A stretch of DNA of 64,000 nt from Nereocystis luetkeana. Taxonomy: Eukaryota > Sar > Phaeophyceae > Laminariales > Laminariaceae. The position numbers and the translations under genes are program-made. Shown in pieces: positions 30,501 through 42,359 of this stretch; the first letter of the stretch is position 1, and each line of letters begins with the position of its first letter. The stretch spans positions 1,860,001-1,924,000 of the forward strand of contig JARUPZ010000011.1 in the NCBI GenBank assembly GCA_031213475.1, in the 5' to 3' direction. Below the pieces are notes generated by a model that worked only from the letters and a program-made list of their open reading frames with translations, was not told the DNA's origin and made no database searches.

Positions 30501-33363
30501 TTAAGAGAGGTCAAACACTTTCGAACTTTAGGATAACGGTTTCCCAAGGCATCACGTAGCTCTCGCTGTAAATCTCAGGCTGTTTACCTTATACATGATA
30601 TCACGGAAGATAAGATTACACACCCCCTATTACGGGGGACCATAGTTAATAGGACCTATGGTATACATAAAAACCTATATATTTAACCATTTTTAGTAAC
30701 AATATTTGGTCCTATTAACTATGGTCCCTCGTAAATAGCAGACATTTTTTTCCCATCTGATTTTCTCGACAACGAGGATAGTGCAAGTGCCGAGCGTTGC
30801 GTCTATGGCAACAGATCGTTCCAAAGCCACAATCCCATCCACGGGGGGGAGAGGGGGGGTACACATTTGTTGCTTGCCCTAATACTAATTTGACCATAGA
30901 CCCTCGCATCCCTTTCGAGACGGAGCACCGTTCCTACTCCTAATAAATACACCTCCAACAGATGGGCGCTCATCACGTTTCCCTATACACATGGAAATGC
31001 TTTGCTCATGCTTATCCCCTTCCTGTTTCGCCGCCTGTGGCAAGGGGGGGGGTGTTCTTTTGCGTGCCACCTGGTACCTGGTACATATATTACTGTAAGT
31101 TTTACGGTATGTTGATGATCGTTCCCATATTGGCATTGACAACTTCTGCCTTTGCCCTGATCCGTGATGCTACAAGTGCTTGGGCTCGGACCTTTAACTT
31201 CTAGTACTAATATCGTATTGAACGTTGTATGTTACTATTACTACTAAAGTATTCATAATTTTCTTTTATTGGCAACACTACGATTACCGCCACGTATATG
31301 TACCGGTATGTTGAACGTAATATGTGAGTTGAAGTACAGCTGTACTTCGTACAGAGTTTGGATACTTATTACTTGCTGCGTCGTTATTTATACGTGCAGT
31401 CCGAGTGATATGCTTCGGGCGGAATGGTTCGGATGCCAATGCTGAAAGTACACACACGCACTCCTGCCTGACTTGGGACATAATTATCTCGATACACGTA
31501 CAGACGTACAGACATATACTCGTGCCAAATATCAATATATCTCGTCTTCACGTCCTCGCCACGTATGTGTGTACAGTATTCGAAATTCGAAATCGAAGTG
31601 ATCCCTTTCGGTGATTCTCCCTACTCCTAGGGGAGGGAGTGAGGAATATCACAAGCACGCACGGGTGGGTCCCTAGCTATTGATAGATGCCTACGTGCAC
31701 TTATCATTGCAGCCACTGCACTCGACCGGCTTGCTGCACCAGGTATACTACTGTGCACTGTAATAGCAATACCATACAGGCATACCGGTGCCTACATCAT
31801 ACCAGTAATGAGCACGACTTCGATATCATGGTGACGCCAGTGCTTCTTTGCTTCCGACACTTGCTGCTCTACATGATGTGTACCCTGGGGCATACGTACC
31901 AATATACATACCAGGTAAACGTATGACAATGCTTTTATACCAGGTAGATAACACGGTGTCCGTGAATGTGAGGAGCGTTTGGGTGTTGATATGAAACCCC
32001 AAACGTTCGTAACATTGCCGAACATGACAGAGTGGCACCGGGAAAAAATATGAAGGCAGTAGTGCGCACCAACCACCACCAACCGCCGAACAAAATGTCC
32101 GCGCTGGGCGGAGTACCAGGTAAAACATATACCGCCGGTACCTGGTACCCAATAACAGGACGTACTTGTCATCACAAGCTGGGGCAGGTGGTGACATGAC
32201 AACGACTGAACTTGAACTACAAAGCAGTACACAGGACATGCTTCCGACCACAAGATCACGCGACACAACGAGGGATGAAGTATCAAGACCAATGATCAAC
32301 GATCAATGCAGCCCGACGACGCATGGAGGCGAAATTCATTCGAAAAATATCAAAACTGAAACTGGTACCTGGTTGCTGACGTACTCAAAAGTCAAAATGC
32401 GACTGAACGAATACAGAACAAGATAAACCCGATTATTTCCACCCTCGACGCCTCGACTACCAGGTGCATACATACTGCTGTAGGGGCAAGATGTGTGCAT
32501 TGTGCTCCTTGCTTCTGCTGTCTGTGATTAGCTTCCAGAAATAATAAACCGACGATCGGCATGATTTTGGCATGATCACATGATCTTTGCATCGATAAAT
32601 TTCTTCTGCCACCTGCACGCACGCACGCCTGCAAGCAAGCGTGTAAGTGCCAGCGCCCAGGCTACTCGGACGTACAGGCAAGGGGGAGAATTACGCGGGA
32701 GCGGAGCATCAGCAGCCAGCTGCTTGCTTCGCCGCCGCGAGTTTGGGGGCGCAACAACAGCGGTTCTATAAATCAGCCGAACACACCATAGCAACAACAT
32801 ACAATTCTGACACCAAGTACGACGAAGGTATTCCATACATGCTGCTGTAGGCGACGTACCGGTGCGGAGTCTACGATATTCCCCTCTCGGCGTTGAAGCG
32901 CTTGCTGGATGGCTGGAAAGCTTACGGTTATGGGTGGATGGCCACATCGCCCTTTGGATAATATCAATATTACATCGTACTCGTACAGCAGCGAGCAACC
33001 TCGGTATACTTTTGCTTTTCGTAGCCAAAACAGGACCACAGGCAAGGTTTTCAAGACAATTACTCGCGCTTCCGAGGTGAAAATTCCACGCACAGCGCAC
33101 AACTGACTTGTGGCATGCACGTGCGCTACTCAGTAACACGGTGGCATAGAGCCTGACCAAAAGGAAAACCGTGCCTTTCAGTGCGGGTCACACGAGTAAT
33201 GGAAATTGAAGAGCATTTTTTCGAGAATATTTTAGCTCTCGTTGTGTCCTCGTACCTCGAACATGCCCTCAATGGTGTTACCCTCGCTGTCGAGGACGGG
33301 TTTTTGGGGGAAGGCATCCGTCATCATCTCATCGCAGCTGATCAGGTCCTTGTAGACAATCAT
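27385..33363 (-). CDS. TPT1/TCTP: Translationally controlled tumour protein homologue (TCTP), five exons
   Basis: TCTP is a small, abundant calcium- and tubulin-binding protein linked to growth control in eukaryotes. Exons 33256-33363, 30170-30271, 29833-29910, 27984-28078 and 27400-27544 join in phase to 176 codons, the family's usual size (about 170-180). Matches include the N terminus MIVYKDLISCDEMMTD with the conserved E12, the acidic loop NVDIGCGNAFGGDDEAVDD, the helical hairpin (FGSKTELKEYLKDYVRSVRA) and the C-terminal signature FADMQTFAGESM with GYYKEGAHSPTFAYI. The end is ambiguous: either it reads on through VSYR to the TAA at 27385-27387, or AAG|GTGAGT is a donor to a tiny last exon. 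TCTPs commonly end soon after this Lys. Intron 1 (2,984 bases) holds a MITE and a LINE fragment, and intron 3 holds TTAA-type MITEs. Confidence 0.96.
27848..27897 (-). pseudogene. Degenerate partial copy of TCTP exon 4
   Basis: Lies in the intron between TCTP exons 4 and 5, about 130 bases past exon 4. Over 46 positions 38 match the 3' half of exon 4, including the donor region (GTGGGT here, GTGAGT in exon 4). Its reading frame gives EIKECRPHAQGMVK against EIKEFMAQAPAMVK. The nearest upstream AG does not give the right phase, so it is probably a dead exon duplication. Confidence 0.7.
27984..28078 (-). CDS. TCTP exon 4
   Basis: DYVRSVRAKLKEKGTPQPEI to AMVK, the helical hairpin. The acceptor is GTGCAG and the donor is AA|GTGAGT, splitting codon 128. 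Confidence 0.95.
29118..29210 (+). mobile_element. TTAA-type MITE (piggyBac-like)
   Basis: Starts TTAACCCTTTTAGAACCGCA and ends in the complement GGTCCTAAAAGGG. The terminal CCCTTT next to TTAA is typical of piggyBac-derived MITEs. The right TTAA has decayed. Lies in TCTP intron 3. Confidence 0.8.
29530..29673. repeat. 72-base direct duplication overlapping MITE end
   Basis: Two 72-base units (29530-29601 and 29602-29673). Each holds the flank TAGCATGGGTGTGATGATG, TTAA and about 45 bases of MITE end. The first unit's MITE part resembles the complement of the right end of the full copy, which suggests template switching through the hairpin. Confidence 0.75.
29628..29725 (+). mobile_element. 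TTAA-type MITE (piggyBac-like), intact ends
   Basis: TTAA at both ends, with CCCTTT and AAAGGG just inside, and matching inverted repeats around GACTGCAGTCC. Confidence 0.85.
29833..29910 (-). CDS. TCTP exon 3
   Basis: 26 codons (VNNVIDPFKYTEVPFGSK to KEYLK), leading into the first long helix. The acceptor is GACGCAG and the donor is AAG|GTCAGT. Confidence 0.95.
30170..30271 (-). CDS. TCTP exon 2
   Basis: 34 codons (VESAMTIKGADNVDIGCGN to DDSVEK), the region holding the first TCTP signature and the acidic flexible loop. The acceptor is TGGCAG and the donor is AAG|GTATTA. Confidence 0.95.
30628..30736 (+). mobile_element. MITE family 1 copy (TCTP intron 1)
   Basis: Full-length copy with near-perfect left terminus; the right terminus has small changes. 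Confidence 0.9.
30860..31046 (-). pseudogene. LINE 3' fragment (TCTP intron 1)
   Basis: On the minus strand AAKQEGDK, then RDERPSVGGVFIRSRNGAPS and RKGC; the same C-terminal tail as at 51.8 kb, followed by the 3' sequence with GGTCAAATTAGT and a GGGG run. It is 5'-truncated, as expected for target-primed reverse transcription. Confidence 0.75.
33256..33363 (-). CDS. TCTP exon 1
   Basis: 36 codons from the ATG, MIVYKDLISCDEMMTDAFPQ to IEGMFE. The donor is GAG|GTACGA, phase 0. The start matches the invariant N terminus of the family (M-I-I/V-Y-K/R-D). Confidence 0.96.
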
Positions 33364-34856
33364 GGTGCTGGGAGGATGGAGGAGAGATAGAGGGACAGAA
33401 AGGGGGGAGGGGACAATCTGTGGTCAGCGTGAGGAACCGTCGGCAAAATAAGGGAGTTCCATTAGTATGAAAGTGGATTCTGCCCCCGGGGTGTTTACGC
33501 CCAGTATCTTGTGTATTGGTGTGGTTCGCCGTGCGTCGCCTGTCTTGTCTTGTCTGCTGTGACTGGTGCGGGTTACCACTCTCTGGCATATTACTCTAGG
33601 CATTAGACGAATGGAGATGCGCTGTTGTGCGACTCCAGTATTCCTCGAATGTACGAAGCAAAGAGCAGTTTTGGCAAAGTTCTGGAGAGGATTTCGCTGT
33701 ATCTTTGATATTTACGGTATATTTGTACACCCTTTTCCGTTATCTCCAGTACCACTCGTAGCTCGTGCCGACAACAAAGTCAGTACGAACGTGCGCAGTT
33801 GGACGTTGCATAATCTCTGGTCCTCTGGTGTATACACTATAACAGGTACACAAGACATAATCCGTAATAAGGCGATATGATATTACGTCAACGATTCGAC
33901 TCCGCTGCTGTTGTTGCTGCCGCCACCGCCTCCGTTGCTGGTGCTTGCTGGTGCTGATGCCGCTGCTTTATATACCGTTCGTTGTTGTGGTATCATATAT
34001 CATGGGATCATGAATGAGTGAGTCCTAGAAGAGTCCAAGCAATGATGATTTTTCCGTCCGTGTGCACGGCGGAAGCTTTCATAACTGCAATATTGTGCCA
34101 AAATAAGGCATGCCTTATTCGGTGATTCTTCGATCGAGGTGCTACTCGTCGTCAATGCGTATTCAAGTGAGTATACGCAGGGAAGGAGAATTGGTTGGAT
34201 GAAGTTGGTGGTATTCGACGAATTATGTCAGTTTTTTCATTTTGAATGAATAACGCCCTGCACATTGTCAAATAATAATTGAAAATAAATAAATCAGAAA
34301 TACTTCGGCATAAAACGTGTATATCTACAGGAAGTACTGTATGCAGTATTAATAGTGTCTCTACAGGATTACTCACATCTTCTTCGCGGATGCCATAAAG
34401 GAGTATCGGTATATGGTACGTGCGGCGGTCAGACGGTCACAGACGCTACTACTACGTGAAACTGCCTCGATAGCCCAAAGAGTGAAGTCCAGTACGCTGA
34501 TCCGCTCTTATTATGCTGTTGTCAGGTTAGCTCATTTTCCTCAACACCTCGGTCAAATATAGCACACCTTGGGAAAACCTCTCACTTGACGTTTTATGTT
34601 ACTGTTAGGCGTCAGCGAAAAAAAACGCAACAATACGTTACTAGGTTAACCCTCAACTACTTTGTGATAACATGGTGTTAGTGTGTTACGATATCGGTAG
34701 GCATTCGTGTATCATAGTGTTCGAGTGTTATACCTTGTTCCGTGCCGATCGCAGTATATGTGTTACGGTGTTGGGGTATGCAGCCCATAGCGAATAACAC
34801 TATGTTGGCGTGTTAGCGGGTATCGTAGAATCTAGCCCAAGGTCACAAAAACAGCG

Positions 34857-34972
34857 TATTACGGGGGACCATATTAAATACCTGGAAGGACCTACGGTAT
34901 ACACAAACACCTATACATTTCGCTATTTTTACCAACAATAATTGGTCCAATTTAATATGGTCCCCCGCAATA
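34857..34972 (+). mobile_element. MITE family 1 copy, diverged subfamily
   Basis: The termini match family 1, but the subterminal part reads CATATTAAATACCTGGAAGG, so it has gained bases including an ACCTGG motif. Confidence 0.82.
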
Positions 34973-34984
34973 GTGTTATTATAA

Positions 34985-35310
34985 GGATTACCACCGGCTG
35001 GGTAATCGATCGATACTTTACCCCTATGGCTCAGTAGGTACCACCCTCACATTTGGCGTCGTCGACAGGACACAGGTTGAAATCTCACTTCGAAGGCTTC
35101 TTTAAAACGCTTGCGTCTGCGTCCCTAAAAACATATCTCCCTGATTCCCCAGGTATTGAAACGAAGCGGGTAGGCCAGCGTACGGCCGTACACGGTACCG
35201 ACGCCTCAAAGATCGAGCTCAGAGGGGGGGAGAGTGTCATACGGATCACCCCGGGCTGGGTAATCGATAGATCTTTCACCCCTATAGCTCAGTAGGCGAC
35301 ACCCTCACAC
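34985..35310 (+). repeat. tRNA-derived SINE locus (head-body-head)
   Basis: tRNA-like head with A box (TGGCTCAGTAGG) at about 35,026 and a decayed B box (GGTTGAAATCTC), then a body of about 190 bases (GTATTGAAACGAAGCGGGTA) and a second partial head from about 35,258 (GGGCTGGGTAATCGATAG, then TAGCTCAGTAGG). Same order as the loci at 54.8, 56.6 and 61.0 kb. Confidence 0.75.
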
Positions 35311-35699
35311 TAAAAAAAAAGTCGTTGAAAGAAAACCAGCAGGTGCAAAATCGTACATGCACTGCAATACCAGCACGCATGGGAGCGGTATCAACGAGCT
35401 ACCTGGTATGGGATACTATATCGTATCACTTGCAGCCAAATAATACCAGGAATGTGTCCATGGTACGTGCACCCAAATTCTACAGTAGTAGCGACAGTAG
35501 TGTTACCATCGGTTGCGTACACAGATCGGTGGACAATACACCCCCCCGCCCTGGTCACATTCGAAGCTGTCATCCGTGCGCAGACCCACCTCGCAATGGT
35601 TCTTAGTAGGATGCAGCTCCCATTCATGCGACTCGCCCAATACCTCACGGCTTGCGTGTTGCCTGGTGCAAGCAATACCGGGTCGGTTAAAACCTGACT

Positions 35700-35800
35700 C
35701 ATTCGGTCTCGGAATTGTAGGGACGCGAGAGTCTATGGTCATGCGTCTACAGCCATGCATGACATGAGTGCACCCCCTAACCCTATGTAGCACTATTAAT
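35700..35800. repeat. Dispersed repeat with conserved peptide, copy 1
   Basis: Holds TTGTAGGGACGCGAGAGTCT, CATGCGTCTA and GAGTGCACCCCCT blocks, shared with 36,250-36,335 and 60,497-60,595. On the minus strand it encodes RRMTIDSRVPTIPRP. Confidence 0.65.
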
Positions 35801-36247
35801 AGCCACCATTAATAGTCTACATCGCCACGTGACTATGGAGGCTAGTGCGTAGTGCTACATAACCAACACAATTATGTTGAATATTGCAGACTTCGTACCT
35901 GGTATGTACTATTGTCGTGCGCGCTGGAGATGCACTCGCTTCCCCCTCGGGCCTGGGCAATTGTTGCACGGAACGAGCTTAAAACCCTCTTGGGATAGGG
36001 TGAACACTCCCTCGTCTGTTCCCTACACAAGCTGCTAGCTTACGAATTGGGAAGACACGTTAATGCAAGCGTGTTCCTGCCCAGAGTTGACAAGACTTGG
36101 CGTCGGAGACATGCCCCAGTCGTAATCACCCAGCAGATGTGCTCACGTGCCCTTCGATCATGGCTCATCACTACGCATAAACGTCTGAAAACCATCGCGC
36201 CATGGTACCCTTCCCAATCACCGCTGACTGGTCGGTGAAAACCCGGC

Positions 36248-36335
36248 GTGCTCCGCTCCGGCATTGTAGGGATGCGAAGGTCTATCATCATACGATTAGG
36301 GTCATGCGTGATATCGAGCACACACCCCCGCGCGC
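36248..36335. repeat. Dispersed repeat with conserved peptide, copy 2
   Basis: Same blocks as at 35,700. The minus strand encodes NRMMIDLRIPTMPERSTPGF, aligned with copy 1 in frame. Confidence 0.65.
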
Positions 36336-37559
36336 TAGCCAATGCTGGTTGCTCCTTCGGGCGTAGCGAAACGCGCACCCGGCTCAACATTGTCGATTTC
36401 TTCGATCACATAACGTTTTCGAAAATGTTTCGAACGTCTGTCGCTGGGTGCATTGTTACGCCCTCAGCTCTCCGCTTTGGTGCCACGAGCGAACGAGAGA
36501 AACGCTGTCGAGAGGGAGGCACACACGACGGAAACACAGGTGTGGGCGGGGGAGTAATAAGTTATGCGCCAGTGTGAAGCGGGGATTGTCTTCGAAATGA
36601 GAATGTAAAGACGCTTTCGTCGTATATAGCTCGAGGCCATTGGCACCGATCAACAGTGTCCCAGCATCGAGATCACGCCGAGCTCGGTGACAACGCACTA
36701 AAAATATGAGTATAAAAACACTCAATAGGTCGAGCTTACTATGTGGAAAGACTTCATGTAAGCCGGTCTACTCACTCACTCCCTTCCCACTATAAAATGA
36801 AGAACCCCGATGCTCCCGTCGAGGCCCCTGTCAAAAGCTGTCCTTCCGTACCTCGCTTTTCGAAGCTCAATCGGCCCTGTTTCACAGAATACAGTACATT
36901 GTTGCTGAGGTCAAGACAAGGGAAAACTGTATGAGGCGAACAAAATAAGCGAGTGAGGTGGAACGACAAAAAAAAAAAAAAACTCTTCAACGAGTTTTTC
37001 TTTACGGGCCCCGTGGTCTTTCAGCTTGCGTCTGTAGACCTCGAAATATGGACTGTAACTACAAAAATACAACGAACGACGACGCCCGATCAAAAGTACA
37101 CGCTGATCAGTGCGCACGCCATTCCCCAATCTAGCTTCCAGGCAACCCGGTATGAACGCCGTGAGTACCTGAACACTATCTCCGCCGATTACACCGTGAC
37201 AGAAGTGCCAAACCAAAACTGACATCGCCGTGGATGCCTCCGAATCCCGTTCCTCCGTCATAATATTGTCGGAACACACCCCTTAGAGGGATCAGCACCA
37301 GCACAGTCCTGTAGAAAGTTCATACATTTCTCGGAAGACAAAACGGACACAATGGGCGCCGACGACGATCGTCAACACCCAGGAAAGTTGTCACAAGGAG
37401 TAGGATACACGTCGCGCTCATTCAAGACGTCGCCCTGCGTGTAGGACAGGAGAAAACTGCGTCTATGATGTGAGCCGTACGCTTCATTTTTCGCTATTCT
37501 CAACCCAGAACAAAGTTGCACGAACGATGTCACCCGGTCCGTTTAAGTACAGCTCAAGA

Positions 37560-38080
37560 GACATTTTCAAGGCCGTGTTCTGTAGGGTACGTACAGAACC
37601 ATATCCGGAGTATTTTCCCGGATAATACCCGTACCCGGAACTTCTGTGAGCTCTGTACGACATTCATACCCGTACCCCGGAACTCCTGTAAGTTGCTACT
37701 CTTGGGCGGAAGTGAGCATTTAGTCATTCATGTATAGGCGGAGCGGTCCTTATATTACCGCCGAGGGTGGTATATACAACATGCATACCCGTACCCTAAA
37801 CTTCTGTGAGTCATGTCCGCCCGTGCCACAATACCCGGGGTACGGGTACAACATGTTCATACCTGCCCGGACCTTCTGTTGGTTATGTACGCTCGTGCCA
37901 CAATACCCGGAACTTCTGTGAGTGCTGTAAGACTTCTATACCCGTACCCAGAACTTCTTTGGCTTACATAGGACATTCATACCCGTACCCAGAACTTCTG
38001 TAAGTTCTGTATGACTATTGCCCAATACCCGGGGTACGGGCATACCTTTGTCACAATACCCGGGAGCCCGGTACATAGGA
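37560..38080. repeat. CCCGTACCCGGAACTTCTG minisatellite, block 1
   Basis: Units of 35-60 bases containing ATACCCGTACCC and GGAACTTCTGTGAGTT, in some units with GGGGTACGGGTACAACATG. The decayed TATACCAC-family element sits inside. Confidence 0.9.
37700..37775. mobile_element. Decayed relative of the TATACCAC/ATAAGGA element
   Basis: GGGCGGAAGTGAGCA on the left and CGGTCCTTATATTACCGCC then GGTGGTATA on the right. It sits inside a minisatellite block. Confidence 0.5.
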
Positions 38081-39061
38081 GCGCCCGAGTATGTTATCCC
38101 CGTTTTACCGAAAAACACGTTTGAATCGAATCGATTCATTTTCTTTATCGAACCGAATGAATTATATTCGATTTGGTGGGAAAATGCGAATTCGGTCCGA
38201 CCGGGAAACCATGTATTGTTCTCGAAGCTTTTATGACATCGGAACGGCGCAGGATCTCACTCAACACCCGGCTGAAAAACACCGAGGAGAGCAGATGATG
38301 GCGACGGCGAGCATCGTCGCGTGCGCACCGCCACCAGCCCTCCTTTTTTTTTGCGGGGCAGGCCCGGAAGCAATCGCTCTAACCTTCTTTTGGGCGAGCG
38401 TACGAAGTCCTTTAACGCCACGCACGGGACAGCGACGTCACAGATCGAAGTCTTGAGCTTTTCCTCCGTGTATTGAATCTATTGCTTGGTTCCCGTGGCG
38501 TTCGGCCGATGAAGCTGGAGGGAAAATTGGGCGTGCGACCGCCATGATTCTGTTTTAGGAGCCACGGCGGGGTACGCTTTGTTGTGGTCGGTAGCCGTGG
38601 GTACGGCTGTTGCCCCCGTTGCCACTCGTTGAGGTTCACGATTCATCGCCCACAGTGGTTGTTGTCGAAAATTCCGAGACAAACGAATTGCTTCGGGGAC
38701 GTCGGCCCAGTGGGAACATTAACATTCCATGCAAGTTGGATGAACTCCTCCACTTCAAATCGATTCGATCCGATCCGATCGACTTGGAGAATTACCAGGT
38801 AGTATTTAGAGGCTTCTTTTTCAATTCGATCGGACCGATTTTCCCTCCCCCAAATTAGAAGTGCCTTTTTGGAGATTCATTTTTTGTTTAATCCGAATCA
38901 AATTCAATTCGATTCGATTCATTTAGAGCGTTTGCTTCCGGGCCTGCTGAAACTATAACTTCTTTTGGGTATAACTAAACATTCATTTAGATCGCTTATA
39001 ACGGGCCCTTCTGTATTCGTTTCACAAGTTAAGCTTTTTTTTCGCCCCCTTGAGGCGTGTA

Positions 39062-39290
39062 ATAACCCGGATATACCCGTATCCGGAACCTTTGAAAGTT
39101 ATGTACGCCTGTGCCACAATGTCCGAGGTACGGGTACAACATGTTTATACCTGCCCGGAATTTCTGTGAGTTATGTGCGCCCGTGCGACAATACCCGGAA
39201 CTTTTATGAGATCTGCATTCCATACCCGCACGTGGAATTCCTGTAAGTTCTGTAAAACTTCTATGCCCGTACCCGGAATCCCCGAATCCT
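39062..39290. repeat. CCCGTACCCGGAACTTCTG minisatellite, block 2
   Basis: Same units as block 1, about 1 kb further on (CCGGAACTTTTATGAG, GAGGTACGGGTACAACATG). The DNA between the blocks holds (CGATT)n-like tracts near 38,120, 38,760 and 38,900. Confidence 0.88.
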
Positions 39291-40189
39291 ACGGACTATA
39301 ACCTTGGACATTTCCATTTGAGATCAGTTAAGTGAACAAAAACCATGAGTGGCCAATAGACGCTGAGAAGTAGCTCAGGGGGGTGCCCTTACGCGCCGTG
39401 ATCGGCTGAGCTCCGAGGGTAGGAAATAGTGGCAAGCGGACAAGCCGGAGCCTTCCAAAAGCCTTCGCTGCAAAGACACCCAAGCGTATACCACACCAAC
39501 CATACAGACCCACGGCTGGGAGAGGAAAACAACTCACATTTGCATAAAAAAACGAACCGAGGGAACGCTCCGCTCGATTGGAAATTGGGCGCACGGTGTC
39601 GGCACGGCTGAAGCAACTTGCTTGGGCAACCGACGGTATTGAAGAACGGATGGAACTGCCTCATCGGCAAGCAAAAGGAATCCCACTTACGATTTTCGAG
39701 AGCCACGGTAGCGTTTCTGGTGTGCATGTGCTCTGACGGGCGGCCCACAAATATGTTCGACCCCCTCCCGAGAGGGTGGTCCGGGGAAATAGCCACCGGC
39801 AAAAACGTGCAGCCGCCAAGAGGACGAGCCACGGTGGGGGCAAAGGCGATGTATCCAGACACCCATATGAATATCAAGCTCGATGCAACGTCAGTCAAGA
39901 AAAATAACTATCAATAAACACTATTAAGTGGGTGAGGAAAAAAAACGCGTTAGCTAACCACGAACGGACGATGTAGGATACTGCATAGAACATGGGGGGA
40001 TGTTTTTTGCGTGTGAGACCAATGTGCGACCCAAATACGCCAGATTGTTATATCAAAACGACTGTTTTAGCCGATAACCTGTCGGTGAAGCCCTGCGAAT
40101 GGGTAGGGTATACGCAGAGTGCGAGGTTGGGGTTAGGGTAAGCTTTAGGCTACAGAGAAAATCGTGTACTGCAACATCAAATAGCTCGC

Positions 40190-40990
40190 AAATATTACTG
40201 ACATCGCGGCAACCGTACGACGGCTGCAAACGCCCCAATCCACCCGGACCTCACAGTAGCATGCCTTGGCACCTTCGCTTGTTTTCACACGGGCGTACGG
40301 TGGAGACACGGCCGGGGCAAAGTGATAGATCAGATATACATATATGCAGCATTCTGGAGGAACAATTACCACAACATAAAATGAACATCTAGGGGAAAGC
40401 AACGAAAAGCCCGCTACCGCACCACACAATCACTAACCACAGTCAAACCACGGACGTTTTTTGCAGGCGAGCTAATAACTTGGTGGACGCGATTTAAAAC
40501 CAGGTGTTTTTTAGCCTGCTTTTCAAAAATCAAGGTCGGACGGGTGCGCGGCAAACGCAGCGGCCGGGATTTTGGTAGGGGTAAAGGGGATTTTTGAGTG
40601 CACCATTTCTCAACAACCGTTCTCCAAATACGGGAACCCCTTACCTAAGTACTGGCATTTTCTATAATTTTCCCTACATCTTCAGGTGTGTATATAGTAT
40701 AGGCGGCTTACATCACCTCAACCGTGCGACCCACGCACACCCCTCAATCCGCTCGCACGTCACAGTAGCATGCCTTTGGCAGCTCTGCTTGTTTCGACAA
40801 GGGGCGAACGGTGAAAGAACAGCTCAAAGGGATATGCTACAGGCAGATGCACATCTAAGCAACACGACGACAACTGTACGACCACCGTGTTCGTTTTGTA
40901 AGAACAAACCACTGGGCTACTCGGTCAGCCCTGACAAAGGAGCTCATTCGTCTATCCTTTACAAACGGATAAAATGAGTATACTTGGGCT
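40190..40990. repeat. Copia-block flanking repeat, left copy
   Basis: Holds about 1.5 units of a roughly 500-base repeat: the block CACAGTAGCATGCCTT with GCTTGTTT occurs near 40,252 and 40,760, separated by GGCATTTTCTATAATTTTCC near 40,660. The same order occurs at 50.75-51.7 kb in the same orientation. It lies just beyond the RNase H end of the copia, where an LTR would be expected. Confidence 0.6.
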
Positions 40991-41099
40991 CAATTCGCCC
41001 TCCCACCGATAACAACCTCAGGGATTGATCAAGCCCCTAATCAGCGCCTGGTTTTTCCTATATATAGATGACCAGAACATCCCCCGTGAAAACCAATTA

Positions 41100-42350
41100 T
41101 CTCAACGATGATGACGCACGTCGATATGCTTCGAAATCGGGTGCGTCATGGGGTTCTGTGTCAACTGTTCGGCGCCTTGCGTTTCGTTAAAAACCTTCAT
41201 GCATGGTACGCGGCAAGCAGGCAAAATAAAACACCACGCGTGCCTCTTAAAAAGAGCCTCCTTGGTACACTCACACATGGCCACGTGTTCGGCGTCTGTG
41301 GTAGAAAGCGCAATGCCGTTTTGCCGTGCTAGAAAACCGGCTTACTGCTGAGCCTCCACACATCACTCCTCCAGCAGACACTGACCTCCAATCGGCTGCC
41401 TTACTGGCATATTCCGCAATGGCAAACACCTCGAAGTCGAAGACAGAATCTCATTGATAAGTAATACCAAAATCACTCGTGGTCCTCAAGTACTTCAAAC
41501 CACTCAACTCTGCTCCCCAGTCTAGAGGTTTTGGTGCATGCGGATACCTGGCTATCACTCTCGAGGCATACGAGATGTCAAGCCTAGTCTGGTTCGCAAG
41601 CCACATCAGGCTACCTACTACCTCACGAAACGGCCAGTAACCCTCAGGCCAATCCTCCTCGACGATTACATGCTTCAGGCCAACCATAGCCGGAAATCGT
41701 CCGCTAGGAGACAATACCAAACTTCTCGACGAGCTTGTCGGTGAAAATCTTCTGTGAAATAGTCAGTAAACCCTCACTTTTATCCCTGGAAAAACGACAT
41801 CCTGTATACCAGCGAAGGTCACCAAGGCTGTTGATAGGAACTGCAGTAGTTTATTCAAGTGCTCACGAAAAATGTCACACCTACTCTTGCTCGCAACTGC
41901 GAAAATATCACATACATGTACTACAGCAATAGCAGATACATATCCATTTTCAGCCAACAACCGAAAACACACATTGATCGGCAGCGCACTGCTCAAACCC
42001 AAGATTTTTCATGCGGGTGAGCAATGACTGTGCCACGAGCGCTATGCGTGCTTGGGGCCATAATGACTGCGGTTCGAATATACTACCTCACTATACATGT
42101 TGCCGCAGCCTTATGATAAACGCAGGAAAACGTCCTCTTCAAGATTGGACAGCTCAAAAGCTTGCTCGGCGTTGAAATAATCCTAATCCAAACCCAATTC
42201 ACTGGGTGTGGTTGCCAGCAAACGAAGGCAAGTCGCATCAGGTGTTGGGGGCAAAATCCCCAAGATATGCGATTCCCTCACGCTGACTGAACGCTCTTGC
42301 TACTAGTCTTGCCTTTGCCTTCGTCGCTCTCCCAATTTCGTCTGTCTTCC
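41100..42350 (-). pseudogene. Ty1/copia reverse transcriptase and RNase H, decayed
   Basis: Going 5' to 3' on the minus strand: RT N terminus (WKTDEIGRATKAKARLVAR near 42,330), a diverged active-site region (AVVHVCDIFAVASKSRCDIF near 41,900, where Y-V/G-D-D-I is expected), then REVVGSLMWLANQTRLDISYA with HAPKPLDWGAELSGLKYLR (41,451-41,720), RNase H residues (EYASKAADWRSVSAGG near 41,400) and SKHIDVRHH near 41,110. Stops and frameshifts occur throughout and the catalytic DD is not intact, so it is inactive. Confidence 0.88.
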
Positions 42351-42359
42351 ACGTAAAGA

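Larger units (their letters stand above)
33364..40189. other. Gene-free, repeat-rich stretch
   Basis: Holds a family 1 MITE, a SINE, two copies of the 35.7 kb repeat, two minisatellite blocks and CGATT-like tracts. A 169-codon minus frame (39,389-39,898) overlaps a 99-codon plus frame; neither is recognisable. The TCTP promoter should lie just right of 33,363, but no element was identified. Confidence 0.6.
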
